From Pseudomonas protegens CHA0 (GTDB lineage: Bacteria > Pseudomonadota > Gammaproteobacteria > Pseudomonadales > Pseudomonadaceae): 64,000 nt of DNA. This document shows positions 1 through 7,949 of the stretch, in pieces (the stretch's first letter is position 1; every line of letters starts with the position of its first letter). The notes under the pieces were generated by a model. It had not been told where the DNA came from, did not search any database, and saw only the letters and a program-made list of their open reading frames with translations. The position numbers were made by a program, and so were the translations under genes. The stretch spans positions 931,001 through 995,000 of the forward strand of contig NC_021237.1 in assembly GCF_000397205.1 (NCBI RefSeq), read 5' to 3'.

Positions 1-560
1 TGCTGCCGCCGCTGCTCAAGCAATTCCATGAACAGCACCCGCAGTTCCACCTGGATATCCGCGACATGGATTCCGAGCGAGTGGTGCAAGCGGTGCTCAG
101 CGGCGACGTGGATATCGGCATCGGCACCGTACCGGCGAGCATCCCCAACATCGACCAGGACTTCCTGTTCTCCGACGCCTTCTGCGTGGTCTGCGCCAGC
201 GACAACCCCCTCAACCGCCTGGCGCGCCCGCTGCGCTGGAGCGACCTGGACGGGCAGAACTTCATCAACAGCGGCCTGGGCGCCGAGATCAACGCCGCCG
301 AGTTCCGGCACATCCGCGACCACTCGACCCTCAGCGTCAGAAACACCACCTCCTTGCTGGCACTGGTGGCCCAGGGCATGGGCGTGACCTTGCTACCGGA
401 ACTGCTCAGCCGTTCGGCGGCGGGGGATCAGCTGAATTTCCTGCGCCTGGAAGACCAGCGCATCGTGCGCTCGGTGAGCGTGATCACCGCCCCGCGAGAG
501 ACGTTGAACCATGCGTCCTATACCTTTTTGAAGGCGCTCAAAGGGAGCCGGTTTGCTTGA
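1..560 (+). CDS. LysR-family regulator, C-terminal part (cut by window start)
   Basis: The reading frame is open from base 3, so the gene begins before the window; only the effector-binding domain is visible. The residues read as a LysR substrate-binding fold: a GDVDIGIG stretch near residue 35 of the visible part, then strands typical of the second lobe with LLALVAQGMGVTLLPELL, a near-invariant LysR signature. It should be a DNA-binding activator or repressor responding to a small ligand; the DNA-binding half cannot be seen. It is followed by a REP pair and a convergent permease gene, so its target is not shown by context inside the window. Confidence 0.88.
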   Translation, partial: LPPLLKQFHEQHPQFHLDIRDMDSERVVQAVLSGDVDIGIGTVPASIPNIDQDFLFSDAFCVVCASDNPLNRLARPLRWSDLDGQNFINSGLGAEINAAEFRHIRDHSTLSVRNTTSLLALVAQGMGVTLLPELLSRSAAGDQLNFLRLEDQRIVRSVSVITAPRETLNHASYTFLKALKGSRFA

Positions 561-576
561 GCGGGCTGCCACCTTG

Positions 577-674
577 CAGGAGCGAGCTTGCTCGCGATGG
601 ACGTTAGCGATAACGCGCGTTCGCTGGGAAAGGCGGCGCTCTTGGGATTTTCGCGAGCAAGCTCGCTCCTACGG
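577..674. repeat. Inverted pair of Pseudomonas REP elements
   Basis: Two copies of a short palindromic unit face each other: AGGAGCGAGCTTGCTCGCGA at 579-598 and its reverse complement at about 651-670. The pair sits between two convergent genes, the usual place for REP doublets. It can fold into a long hairpin and may act as a transcription barrier. Confidence 0.8.
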
Positions 675-735
675 CACCGGGCTTGACTCAAGGCACCTGG
701 GATGACTCCCGGGTGCCTGCCCCATCGAGCGACGC

Positions 736-1791
736 CTACGCCACCACCACCCGTCGTGGTCGCAGCCAGCCGATCACCACCGCGGCAATCAGCAGGAACC
801 CCAGGTAGCCGAAGAACGGATAGACCTGCCCCACCAGGCTGATAAAGCCCACCAGGCTGCCGACAAACGCCAGGGCGCCGGCGGCTATCGAACCGAGGCG
901 GAACTGTCGGGTGCCCGCTGGAAACAGCCGCGCAGAAAAGGAGTACAGGGTGCCCACGGCGGTGTTGAGGATCATGCAGAAGATGATCAGCGCCATCAGC
1001 AGCCCCAGGGCAGGGGAGACTTCGCTGGCGATCGACAGCATGGGCATCGGCAGGTCCGCCACGCTGTCCAGGCGCGACAGCAGGCCGAGGCTCATCACCA
1101 GCATCAGCACGCCCAGCAGCGCGCCGCCGAGGATGCCGCCCCACATCGCCTGTTTTTCACCCTTGGCCGCGCCGCCCATGATCGCCAGGATCGGCACCCC
1201 GGCCACGATGTTGTAGGACACGTAGAGCAAGGCGCCCAGCAGCCAGTGGCTGGCACCGGCTTCTTGTTTGGCCGCCAGTTGGTTGAGTTCGCCGAAGCTC
1301 AGGTCGCGGGTCGCGGCGCCATACAGTGCCACGCCGACCGCGGTGATGATCAGGAAGGGCGTCACCGCGCCGATCATGCCGATGACCTTGTGCACGTCCA
1401 GGCACACGATGGCGACCACGATCAGCGTCACCAGCACGCTGCCGGCGATGGCCGGAATACCGAACTGCTGCTCCAGCAGGGCACCGCCGCCGGCCAGCAT
1501 CACCACGGTCACGGCGAACATGAAGAAGGTGATCATCAGGTCCACCAGGGCCCCCAGGTGCTTGCCGCACAGGGCCTGCACCACGTCCTTGTGCGACGCC
1601 GCTCGCAGGCGGCTGCCCATGCTGGCCAGGGCCATGCCGAGGAAGGTGAACAGCGCCGCGCTGACCACCGCACCCGCCAGGCCCCAGGCGCCGAAGTCGA
1701 CGAACATCAACAGCAGTTCACGACCGGAGGCGAACCCCGCGCCGACAATCACACCGACGAAGGCGCCGGCGATCTTCAGACTTTCTTTCAT
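736..1791 (-). CDS. YkvI-like (COG3949) integral membrane permease
   Basis: A 351-residue, highly hydrophobic protein with about ten membrane segments. The N-terminus (KIAGAFVGVIVGAGFASGRE) has the glycine-rich unwound-helix pattern of LeuT-fold amino-acid transporters and matches the YkvI/COG3949 family, whose substrates are largely unknown. An upstream in-frame start is possible, but the ATG at 1791 is preceded by a GAGG ribosome site at good spacing, so I chose it. It is the third gene of a minus-strand set with a DauA-like dehydrogenase and a RidA protein, which suggests it imports the substrate of that enzyme. The family call is fairly firm; the substrate is inference. Confidence 0.8.
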   Translation of the reverse strand: MKESLKIAGAFVGVIVGAGFASGRELLLMFVDFGAWGLAGAVVSAALFTFLGMALASMGSRLRAASHKDVVQALCGKHLGALVDLMITFFMFAVTVVMLAGGGALLEQQFGIPAIAGSVLVTLIVVAIVCLDVHKVIGMIGAVTPFLIITAVGVALYGAATRDLSFGELNQLAAKQEAGASHWLLGALLYVSYNIVAGVPILAIMGGAAKGEKQAMWGGILGGALLGVLMLVMSLGLLSRLDSVADLPMPMLSIASEVSPALGLLMALIIFCMILNTAVGTLYSFSARLFPAGTRQFRLGSIAAGALAFVGSLVGFISLVGQVYPFFGYLGFLLIAAVVIGWLRPRRVVVA

Positions 1792-1890
1792 GACGATTAG
1801 CCTCGATTTTTTGTTGTTATGTGGGGTGGACCACCACATTCATGGCTGTGGCGGCCCTGGGCATCGCACTTGAGGGCTGGGGCGGGTGAC

Positions 1891-2268
1891 TCAGTTTTCG
1901 CCGACCCAGGCCTGGACTTCGATCTCGACATCGACCCCCAGCGCCAGTTGGGCGCTGACGGTGGAACGCACCGGGAAACCGTTCTTGAAGTGGCGCTGGT
2001 AGACCTCGTTGAAGCCGGCGAAGTGCTGCATGTCGGTGAGCCAGACAGTGCTCTTCACCACCTGGTCGAAGCTGGCACCGCATTCGGCCAGGGTCTCGCC
2101 GATGCGCGCCAGGGCGGCTTCGGTCTGCACGCGGATGTCGCCGTGCACCACTTCGCCTTCGGCGCTCATGGGCACCTGGCCGGAGAGGAACAGAAAGCCG
2201 CCGACCCGGATCGCCCGGGAGAAGGGGTAGGGCAGGTGGCTGGGATAACGCTGGATGTCATTGGACAT
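1891..2268 (-). CDS. RidA/YjgF-family imine deaminase
   Basis: 125 residues, the normal size of RidA. RidA hydrolyses reactive enamines/imines, made by PLP enzymes or FAD amino-acid oxidases, to keto acids and ammonia. The conserved arginine that binds the substrate carboxylate is present at about residue 101 in FPVRSTVSA (equivalent to Arg105 of E. coli RidA), followed by the VEIEV strand. It lies 26 bases after a FAD amino-acid dehydrogenase on the same strand, and an imine is exactly the expected product of that enzyme. This looks like a pathway-dedicated paralogue rather than the housekeeping RidA. Confidence 0.92.
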   Translation of the reverse strand: MSNDIQRYPSHLPYPFSRAIRVGGFLFLSGQVPMSAEGEVVHGDIRVQTEAALARIGETLAECGASFDQVVKSTVWLTDMQHFAGFNEVYQRHFKNGFPVRSTVSAQLALGVDVEIEVQAWVGEN

Positions 2269-2294
2269 GGCAAGGGCCTCGTGGGCTGGGTGGG

Positions 2295-3431
2295 TTAACG
2301 CAAGCGAGCGGGGGCCAGGGCCTGGGCATCGACGCCCTGGCTCAGCAGTTCTTCGGGGACCGGTTGCCCCAGCAGCAGGGCGCAGGCCAGTTGCGAGACG
2401 CCGGCCGCCGACTGGATGCCGTAGCCGCCCTGGGCGGCGAGCCAGAAAAAGCCTTCGCAGCTGTCGTCCCAGCCCACCACCAGATCGCCGTCGGCGACGA
2501 AGGAGCGCAGGCCGGCCCAGCTGTGGCGCGGGCGGCGGATGCTCAGGGAGGTGACGTTCTCGATGTGGTAGATGCCGGTGGCGATGTCCAGTTCTTCAGG
2601 CATCACGTCCTGGGGCGGCACCGGGTCGGCATTGGCCGGGGAGCCGAGCAACTGGCCGGCGTCGGGCTTGAAGTAGAAGCTTTCGTCGATGCCGATCACC
2701 GCCGGCCAGCAGCTGAAGTCTTCATCCGGTGGGCCATCGAAGGTGAAGGCGCTGCGCCGGCAGGGTTGCAGGCCGATGGGGGCCACGCCGCACAGCTGGG
2801 CCACGTCATCGACCCAGGCGCCGGCAGCGTTCACCAGATTGCGCGCCTGCAGTGCGCGGCCATCACTGAGTGTGAGGTTCCAGTGGCGGTCTTCGCGGCT
2901 GGCCTCGACGATCTGTATGTCGCACTCCAGCAGCCCACCGGCGCGGCGCATGGCCCGCAGGAATCCCTGGTGCAGGGCGTGCACGTCCAGGTCCTGGGCG
3001 GCGGTTTCCAGCATCGCCCCGGCGACGGCCTCGGGGCGCAGGCAGGGCACCAGGGCCCGGGCCTGCTCGGCCGTGATCAGGCGCACATTGGCGGAACGGG
3101 CGCGGGTTTCATCGTAGGTCTGCTGCAACTGTTCCAGCTGTTCCTCGCTGGCCACGTACAGGCAGCCACGGGGTTCCATCAACGGGTGATCGCAGAAACC
3201 CTGCGGCGGCCGCTGGTAGAAAGACCGGCTGGCGCGGGTCAGGGCCTGGATCTGCGGGGTGCCGTAGGCCTCCATGAACATCGCCGCCGAGCGCCCGGTG
3301 GCGTGATAGCCCGGCTGCGATTCACGTTCCAGCACCAGCACGCTGGCCTGCCCGGCCAGGCGATAGGCCAGGGAAGCACCGGCAATACCGGCGCCGATGA
3401 TGACGAAGTCGAAGCATTGGTTCGCGTGCAT
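2295..3431 (-). CDS. FAD-dependent D-amino-acid dehydrogenase, DauA-like (DAO superfamily)
   Basis: 378 residues from the ATG at 3431, which has an AGGAAC ribosome site; a start 48 bases further up lacks one. The FAD dinucleotide motif GAGIAG lies at residues 13-18, followed by LERESQPGYHATGRSAA, and the C-terminal half carries WAGLRSFVADGDLVVGW and QGGYGIQSAAG. This pattern is very close to P. aeruginosa D-arginine dehydrogenase DauA as I remember it. It should oxidise a D-amino acid to the imino acid and pass electrons to the respiratory chain. By my remembered alignment, two DauA pocket residues differ (the region after GRSAA reads MFMEAY rather than HYTVAY, and PRPE becomes PRGC), so the substrate is probably not D-arginine. 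First gene of an operon with RidA and a permease. Confidence 0.85.
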   Translation of the reverse strand: MHANQCFDFVIIGAGIAGASLAYRLAGQASVLVLERESQPGYHATGRSAAMFMEAYGTPQIQALTRASRSFYQRPPQGFCDHPLMEPRGCLYVASEEQLEQLQQTYDETRARSANVRLITAEQARALVPCLRPEAVAGAMLETAAQDLDVHALHQGFLRAMRRAGGLLECDIQIVEASREDRHWNLTLSDGRALQARNLVNAAGAWVDDVAQLCGVAPIGLQPCRRSAFTFDGPPDEDFSCWPAVIGIDESFYFKPDAGQLLGSPANADPVPPQDVMPEELDIATGIYHIENVTSLSIRRPRHSWAGLRSFVADGDLVVGWDDSCEGFFWLAAQGGYGIQSAAGVSQLACALLLGQPVPEELLSQGVDAQALAPARLR

Positions 3432-3468
3432 GCCGGGGTTCCTGAATCGCTGGGAAATGACAGGGGTC

Positions 3469-3508
3469 AAAATTCTCACATACGAGAAATGTAAGATATG
3501 AGAATTTT
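3469..3508. promoter_or_regulatory. Inverted-repeat operator between dehydrogenase operon and XRE-cupin gene
   Basis: AAAATTCTCA at 3469-3478 is perfectly repeated in inverse at 3499-3508, and inside it TTCTC/GAGAA (3473-3488) forms a second, tighter inverted repeat. It lies in the divergent gap, 38 bases from the dehydrogenase start and 89 from the regulator start. It is the obvious binding site for the XRE-cupin protein. The repeat is seen; its function is inference. Confidence 0.65.
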
Positions 3509-3596
3509 CCAGTCAACCCGGGGTCATGGGTTAATATTTCGCCACGTGCCCCGGCTAGCGTCGCGGTTGCCCTTATTTGCCAGACAGAGAGCCTCA

Positions 3597-4226
3597 ATGA
3601 GTTCCGACCGAGCCCAGCCCGCCTCGAGCTCCCACGCCCATCCACTGATCGACCGGACCCAGGTCGGCGCACGCCTGCGGACCATTCGTAAAAACCAGAA
3701 GCTGACCCTCAAACAGCTCTCGGAACGCTCCGGCGTGGCGCTGTCGACCCTGTCGAAAATGGAGCTGGCCCAGGTCTCGGTCAGCTACGAAAAACTCGCC
3801 GCAGCAGCCCGCGCCCTGGGCGTCGACATCGCCCGGCTGTTCACCCCCGCGCCGAACCTGATCCAGACCGGCGGCGCCCAGGTGCAACCGACCGTGGTCA
3901 GCACCACCATCGCCGACGCCCCCGGCTACAGCACCGGCAACTACGACTACCACCCCATGGCCGGCGACTTTCCCGGGCGCAGCATGACCCCCATGTACGC
4001 GCGGATCTTTGCCCGCGAGCTGCAGCAGTTCGAGGATTACATCCGCCACCCCGGGCAGGAATTTGCCCTGGTGCTGTCGGGGCGTGTGCGAATCCAGTTC
4101 GAGACCGGAGAAGCCGTGAGCATTGGCCCGCAGGAGACTGCCTACTTCAACAGCAGCATTGGCCATATCTACCTGGCGGAAGGGGATGAGGATGCGGAAG
4201 TGATGGTGGTGATGTCGGAGCGCTGA
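3597..4226 (+). CDS. XRE-family regulator with C-terminal cupin sensor
   Basis: 209 residues. A helix-turn-helix of the XRE type spans about residues 23-78 (VGARLRTIRKNQKLTLKQLS then SGVALSTLSKMELAQVSVS), and a double-stranded beta-helix cupin fills about 125-207 (HPGQEFALVLSGRVRIQFE, YFNSSIGH). This is the layout of PuuR-type regulators, where a small molecule or metal bound in the cupin alters DNA binding. The ATG at 3597 has an AGAGAG site upstream; a longer frame back to 3498 would start inside the operator. It is transcribed away from the dehydrogenase-ridA-permease operon and probably controls it. A truncated near copy lies at 6714-7240. Confidence 0.9.
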   Translation: MSSDRAQPASSSHAHPLIDRTQVGARLRTIRKNQKLTLKQLSERSGVALSTLSKMELAQVSVSYEKLAAAARALGVDIARLFTPAPNLIQTGGAQVQPTVVSTTIADAPGYSTGNYDYHPMAGDFPGRSMTPMYARIFARELQQFEDYIRHPGQEFALVLSGRVRIQFETGEAVSIGPQETAYFNSSIGHIYLAEGDEDAEVMVVMSER

Positions 4227-4324
4227 AGCCCCTGATCATCCTCTGCGCCCTCCTGAGCCATAAGCGGTTGGAGTTGAAGGTAATTAGAACTGTTGTGCAA
4301 CGCTCGAATTGTATTTGGCGCAGT

Positions 4325-4762
4325 TCAAATCCTGATCCTCGCCAGCATATCTTCGCCGTCTGCATCCATACCAACCTCGACAAACCCGAAACTGGAGTAG
4401 AACCCTTTAGCTACGATGTTGTTGGGGTTGTAGCAGATTTCAATTTCTTCCAAATCCGCGATCTGTTTTATTTCATGTAGGGCGAGGCCCAGCGCTACTC
4501 TACCGATGGATTTTCGCTGATGTTGTTTGTCCACCATAAAGCGCCAGATAGAAACTTTGCCTTTTGACTCTTGCACCCACATAAAGAAGCCTACGGGCTC
4601 TCCATCCGCGATGATGGCGCGTGTGAAGTAACCTGGGTTGTACGCAGCCTCAACGAGCGACCAGGTATTACTTGCCACGTAGTCTTCCTGTTCTTCAGTA
4701 ACCTCCAGTTCACAAATCGCTTCATAGTTTTTTTGCGTTACTTGGGTAAGCGAGATTTTCAT
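4325..4762 (-). CDS. GNAT N-acetyltransferase, polyamine-acetyltransferase-like
   Basis: 145 residues, single GNAT domain. The acetyl-CoA loop is the slightly degenerate QHQRKSIGRVAL (consensus Q/RxxGxG/A) near residue 80; the C-terminal half has NPNNIVAKGFYSSFGFVEVG, a classic GNAT ending. The overall pattern resembles BltD/spermidine-acetyltransferase relatives, but the acceptor is not determined by sequence. A CAGGAG ribosome site precedes the ATG. Codon use is visibly more AT-rich than in neighbours, and the gene sits in the patch bracketed by the two regulator copies, both signs of recent acquisition. Confidence 0.85.
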   Translation of the reverse strand: MKISLTQVTQKNYEAICELEVTEEQEDYVASNTWSLVEAAYNPGYFTRAIIADGEPVGFFMWVQESKGKVSIWRFMVDKQHQRKSIGRVALGLALHEIKQIADLEEIEICYNPNNIVAKGFYSSFGFVEVGMDADGEDMLARIRI

Positions 4763-4795
4763 AAGTCTCCTGAACTGGGGTGTGGATAAGGCTCA

Positions 4796-5055
4796 ATTAA
4801 CTTTCACGGGCATTCAGTTCCTCCTGCGCCTTCGCCAGCAGCGCCACGAACAGTTCGGCGCTGTCCTGCGGCAGGCTTCGCACTCTAGCTGTTGCAGTTC
4901 GCGGCAGTGCTGGGGCGGCGTGGGATTCCGGTTAGCTCTCCGTGCAGTTCCAAGTAAGGTTTGAACTCCTCTGCGGCGTTCGTGCGGTATACGTCGTCAC
5001 CAGACTGCGTCCGTCGGTCGTTGCCGCCGTACACCGGGATCTTCGGTTTGTGCCC
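4796..5055 (-). pseudogene. Relic of an unidentified coding sequence
   Basis: Directly after the stop of the next GNAT gene (5056), the same minus-strand frame stays open and reads HKPKIPVYGGNDRRTQSGDD, then YLELHGELTGIP, stopping near 4885. A second frame then carries RSLPQDSAELFVALLAKAQE and ends with a natural-looking stop at about 4799. Both stretches look like real protein with a frame break between them, so this may be the C-terminal end of a decayed gene. I recognise no family. It could also be chance. Confidence 0.35.
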
Positions 5056-5604
5056 TTACTCTTTCGTATGGTCCAGCCATTCTTGGTAGGTGATACGGCT
5101 AATGTGTTCTGTCCGATAGTCTTGGAGGAACTGGTTGTATTTGTTTTCTTCCGTGTGATGAAAGCGAAAGCCACACTTGGATTGAGCAGCATAGGACTGG
5201 ATGTTGTTGGCGAAGTAACCACACCAAAGTGCTTTGAGATTCAGGTTTTCAAAGGCGTGTCGCATCACTTCACGTACTGCTTCCGGAGTCAGGCCTTTGC
5301 CCCAGTACGGCACGCCGATCCAGTAGGCGATTTCACCTTCCTGCTCACTGATTTCAAAATTGCTGTTGCTGCCTATGAGAATGCCCACACAACCAACAGC
5401 ACGGCGATTTTCCTTCAGTTCGACCGCGTACACCTCGGGGTGATTGAAGACCGTACGGATGATGTCGGCACTGTTCTCCACACTGGTATGGGGGGGCCAG
5501 CCAGCGATGGGACCGACTCGGGCGTCTTTGGCATATTCGTATAGATCGGCGGCGTCTGTGGCCTGCCAGGGGCGAAGCAAGAGTCGTTCTGTTTCAAGTG
5601 TCAT
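5056..5604 (-). CDS. GNAT acetyltransferase, RimJ/RimL type
   Basis: 182 residues from the ATG at 5604 (ACAGGAC ribosome site). It begins with LETERLLLRPW, the hallmark of the RimJ/RimL subfamily, and contains YWIGVPYWGKGLTPEAVREV (acetyl-CoA loop) and NIQSYAAQSKCGFRFHH at the end of the domain. These enzymes acetylate N-termini of ribosomal proteins or small amines; this one belongs to the accessory group whose targets are unknown. A longer frame upstream to 5769 has no ribosome site and would overlap the divergent AraC gene. Lies in the AT-richer patch. Confidence 0.87.
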   Translation of the reverse strand: MTLETERLLLRPWQATDAADLYEYAKDARVGPIAGWPPHTSVENSADIIRTVFNHPEVYAVELKENRRAVGCVGILIGSNSNFEISEQEGEIAYWIGVPYWGKGLTPEAVREVMRHAFENLNLKALWCGYFANNIQSYAAQSKCGFRFHHTEENKYNQFLQDYRTEHISRITYQEWLDHTKE

Positions 5605-5760
5605 GTCCTGTACCCGAATGGATTGGTTCGTTCGGGACAGAGTATTGGGAGACAGATCATCGGTACACGCCAGTACCTCGGCTTTTTCGGTACTTTTCGA
5701 AACAGCTGCGCCAAGCGGTGATAGGCTTTTAGCTCTTGTTTGTTGTAGCGCTGGGGCACT

Positions 5761-6615
5761 ATGCATCACATTCCGAAACTTTCCGCTCCTGACGACTCGA
5801 TGCGGATGGGAGAAACCACGCTAGCGGAAGGGCTCGGTTTACCGCTCTCCTTCGGTCACGCTTACTTGACGCTACTGGTATGCCTCTGCGGTAGTGCCCA
5901 CTTCACACTTAACTTCAAAGAGCATGCGGTTAGGCGCGGTGGTGTGATGCTGCTGGCTGAGGACACTATTGCCTTGCTCAAACGTCGCTCGCGCCGCTTC
6001 AAGGTGTTTTTCTGCCTTATGCCGAAAAGTTTTGCCGCAGAGGTTGCCTACCCGCTACCCAATACCTTGTTCGTATTTCTGCATGACCATCCTCATTGCG
6101 TTCCATCCAAGGACGACATGCCGCTGATAGAGGGCTGGGTGACGCAGATGCGGAACATTGCGCAGACCTGTCCCACCTACCAACGCATCATGTTGCGCAA
6201 TCAGCTGCAGAACCTCTTTTTGAAAATAGCCGAGCAACTTCCAGCCAACCAGATAGAAAACAGGGGATTCAGCCGGAAGGAAATGCTTAGTTGGCGCTTC
6301 TGGGAATTGATAGGCAAACATTGTGTGCGCCACAGAGATGTGAAGTTCTACGCCGACGCACTGAATATCACGCCGTTCTACCTGTCGCAGTTGACCAAAG
6401 CGTTTTTCAATGACACTCCCAAGGGCCTGATCGATCGGCAGGTAACCTTGGAGATCAAGGCTCTTCTTTCATACAGTGACTTGGCTATTGGCCGTGTGGC
6501 CGACGAATTGAACTTCGTCGACGCGTCTTACTTGTGTCGCTACTTCAAGCGCCAAACGGGAATTTCGCTCTCCCGTTATCGTAAGCACAAGAGAGAGGAG
6601 AGGGAGCAGGACTGA
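5761..6615 (+). CDS. AraC-family transcriptional regulator
   Basis: 284 residues. The last ~100 residues form the AraC double helix-turn-helix: FYADALNITPFYLSQLTKAF and VADELNFVDASYLCRYFKRQ followed by TGISLSRYR. The N-terminal ~150 residues should be the ligand/dimer domain; they have a beta-rich pattern (HFTLNFKEHAVRRGGVMLLA). An in-frame stop lies just upstream, so the start is at 5761 or later; no strong ribosome site is seen. Codon use is AT-rich compared with the core genes. It is divergent from the RimJ-like gene, which may be its target. Confidence 0.85.
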   Translation: MHHIPKLSAPDDSMRMGETTLAEGLGLPLSFGHAYLTLLVCLCGSAHFTLNFKEHAVRRGGVMLLAEDTIALLKRRSRRFKVFFCLMPKSFAAEVAYPLPNTLFVFLHDHPHCVPSKDDMPLIEGWVTQMRNIAQTCPTYQRIMLRNQLQNLFLKIAEQLPANQIENRGFSRKEMLSWRFWELIGKHCVRHRDVKFYADALNITPFYLSQLTKAFFNDTPKGLIDRQVTLEIKALLSYSDLAIGRVADELNFVDASYLCRYFKRQTGISLSRYRKHKREEREQD

Positions 6616-6631
6616 CCTGCGGTCGAAATGG

Positions 6632-6668
6632 AGGAGGGAAGGCGCACTATGGAAAACGTTTCCCTCCT
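6632..6668. repeat. 9-bp inverted repeat with 19-base loop
   Basis: AGGAGGGAA at 6632-6640 is the exact inverse of TTCCCTCCT at 6660-6668. It lies just after the AraC gene and about 45 bases before the truncated regulator copy begins. It could be a weak terminator (no T run follows) or a scar near the junction of the inserted patch. Confidence 0.4.
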
Positions 6669-6713
6669 AGATACAACACTGATTCCAGCGCGCGATCGGT
6701 TGTCCATAGGACG

Positions 6714-7240
6714 AGCTGACCCTAAAACAGCTCTCGGAACGCTCCGGCGTCGCACTGTCGACCCTGTCGAAAATGGAGCTGGCCCAGGTCTCGGTCAGCT
6801 ACGAAAAACTCGCCGCCGCGGCCCGCGCCCTGGGCGTCGACATTGCCCAACTGTTTAGCCCGGCGCCGAACCTGATCCAGACCTGCAGCGCCCAGGTGCA
6901 ACCGACCGTGGTCAGCACCACCATCGCCGACGCCCCCGGCTACAGCACCGGCAACTACGACTACCACCCCATGGCCGCGGACTTTCCCGAGCGCAGCATG
7001 ACCCCCATGTACGCGCGGATCTTTGCCCGCGAGCTGCAGCAGTTCGAGGATTACATCCGCCACCCGGGGCAGGAATTTGCCCTGGTGCTGTCGGGGCGTG
7101 TGCGGATTCAGTTCGAGACCGGGGAAGCGGTGAGCATTGGCCCGCAGGAAACGGCCTACTTCAACAGCAGCATTGGCCATGTCTACCTAGCGGAAGGGCA
7201 GAAGGATGCGGAGGTGATGGTGGTTATGTCGGAGCGCTGA
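6714..7240 (+). pseudogene. 5'-truncated second copy of the XRE-cupin regulator
   Basis: From about 6714 the sequence matches the intact regulator gene from about 3701 to its stop with scattered substitutions, most of them silent. An in-frame TAG lies at 6707-6709, just before the homology, so the first ~35 codons, including the start of the helix-turn-helix, are missing. An internal ATG at 6773 could still yield a 155-residue protein made of the end of the HTH plus the whole cupin, with no DNA-binding ability expected. Differences from the first copy include RLFTP to QLFSP, QTGGA to QTCSA and GDEDAE to GQKDAE. Homology after the stop ends within about 14 bases. Confidence 0.85.
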
Positions 7241-7305
7241 AGCCCCCACTCATCAAGCGACAGCACGACAGACTGTGCTGCCGCGTCGTGTTGTCGCGGG
7301 AAGTT

Positions 7306-7692
7306 CTACTTCAGCGTTGGCCTGTGGCGACTGCCGTCGAGCAAGGCATCCACCACGGCCCGGGCCATCTCCACCGAGTGCACCAGGGACCAGATCAGGC
7401 CGCGTTCAATGCCGCTGCCGCGCTCGGTGATTTCATCGGAGACTTCTTCGGCGCTTTTCAGCAGCAGAGAGACGTGGAGCAGGGCTTTTTCAGCGTTGAT
7501 GCCCTCTCGGATGGAAAACAATGAGTCGCTGCTAACCGGGACGCCTGAGGTGTGTTTGATGGACTTGGCCAGAGGCGCACCGGTAGGTCGAAGTGCCAGT
7601 TTCTGAAGGATCTGTTTGTTGGCCTGGTCTAGTTCAGGGTTTCTACCGTGGCGCTGGGGGGCTTTGGGCTGATCGGGAACGAGCTTTTTCAT
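7306..7692 (-). CDS. DUF3077-like small protein
   Basis: 128 residues. The central and C-terminal part (LFSIREGINAEKALLHVSLLLKSAEE, then an alpha-helical stretch ending VVDALLDG) matches the pattern of DUF3077 proteins, short soluble Pseudomonas proteins of unknown function found in many copies per genome. The N-terminal ~35 residues are basic and variable. No signal peptide or membrane segment. It stands alone between the truncated regulator and the phosphatase operon. Family assignment is by remembered pattern only. Confidence 0.6.
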   Translation of the reverse strand: MKKLVPDQPKAPQRHGRNPELDQANKQILQKLALRPTGAPLAKSIKHTSGVPVSSDSLFSIREGINAEKALLHVSLLLKSAEEVSDEITERGSGIERGLIWSLVHSVEMARAVVDALLDGSRHRPTLK

Positions 7693-7949
7693 GGCGTAAC
7701 TCCGTGCGCCTAGTCAACATCGAGCTGCTAAACCCGGCCATCGAATGTTCGGTGACAGGTCGAGGCTAGTTAGCAGGAACTCCCGATTCAAGTGGTTCGG
7801 TGTAACTAGGACGTTTCGCACAAAAGAAAGAGACTCTGTACCTCTTCGAGTCACAAGCGATGGGGCATGGGCTTTAGTGTTATCGCCAGTGACATCGGCG
7901 ATTGACGTGTCGCTGCCCAACCGCTTGCGTACTCTGCGCCGACCACCGT

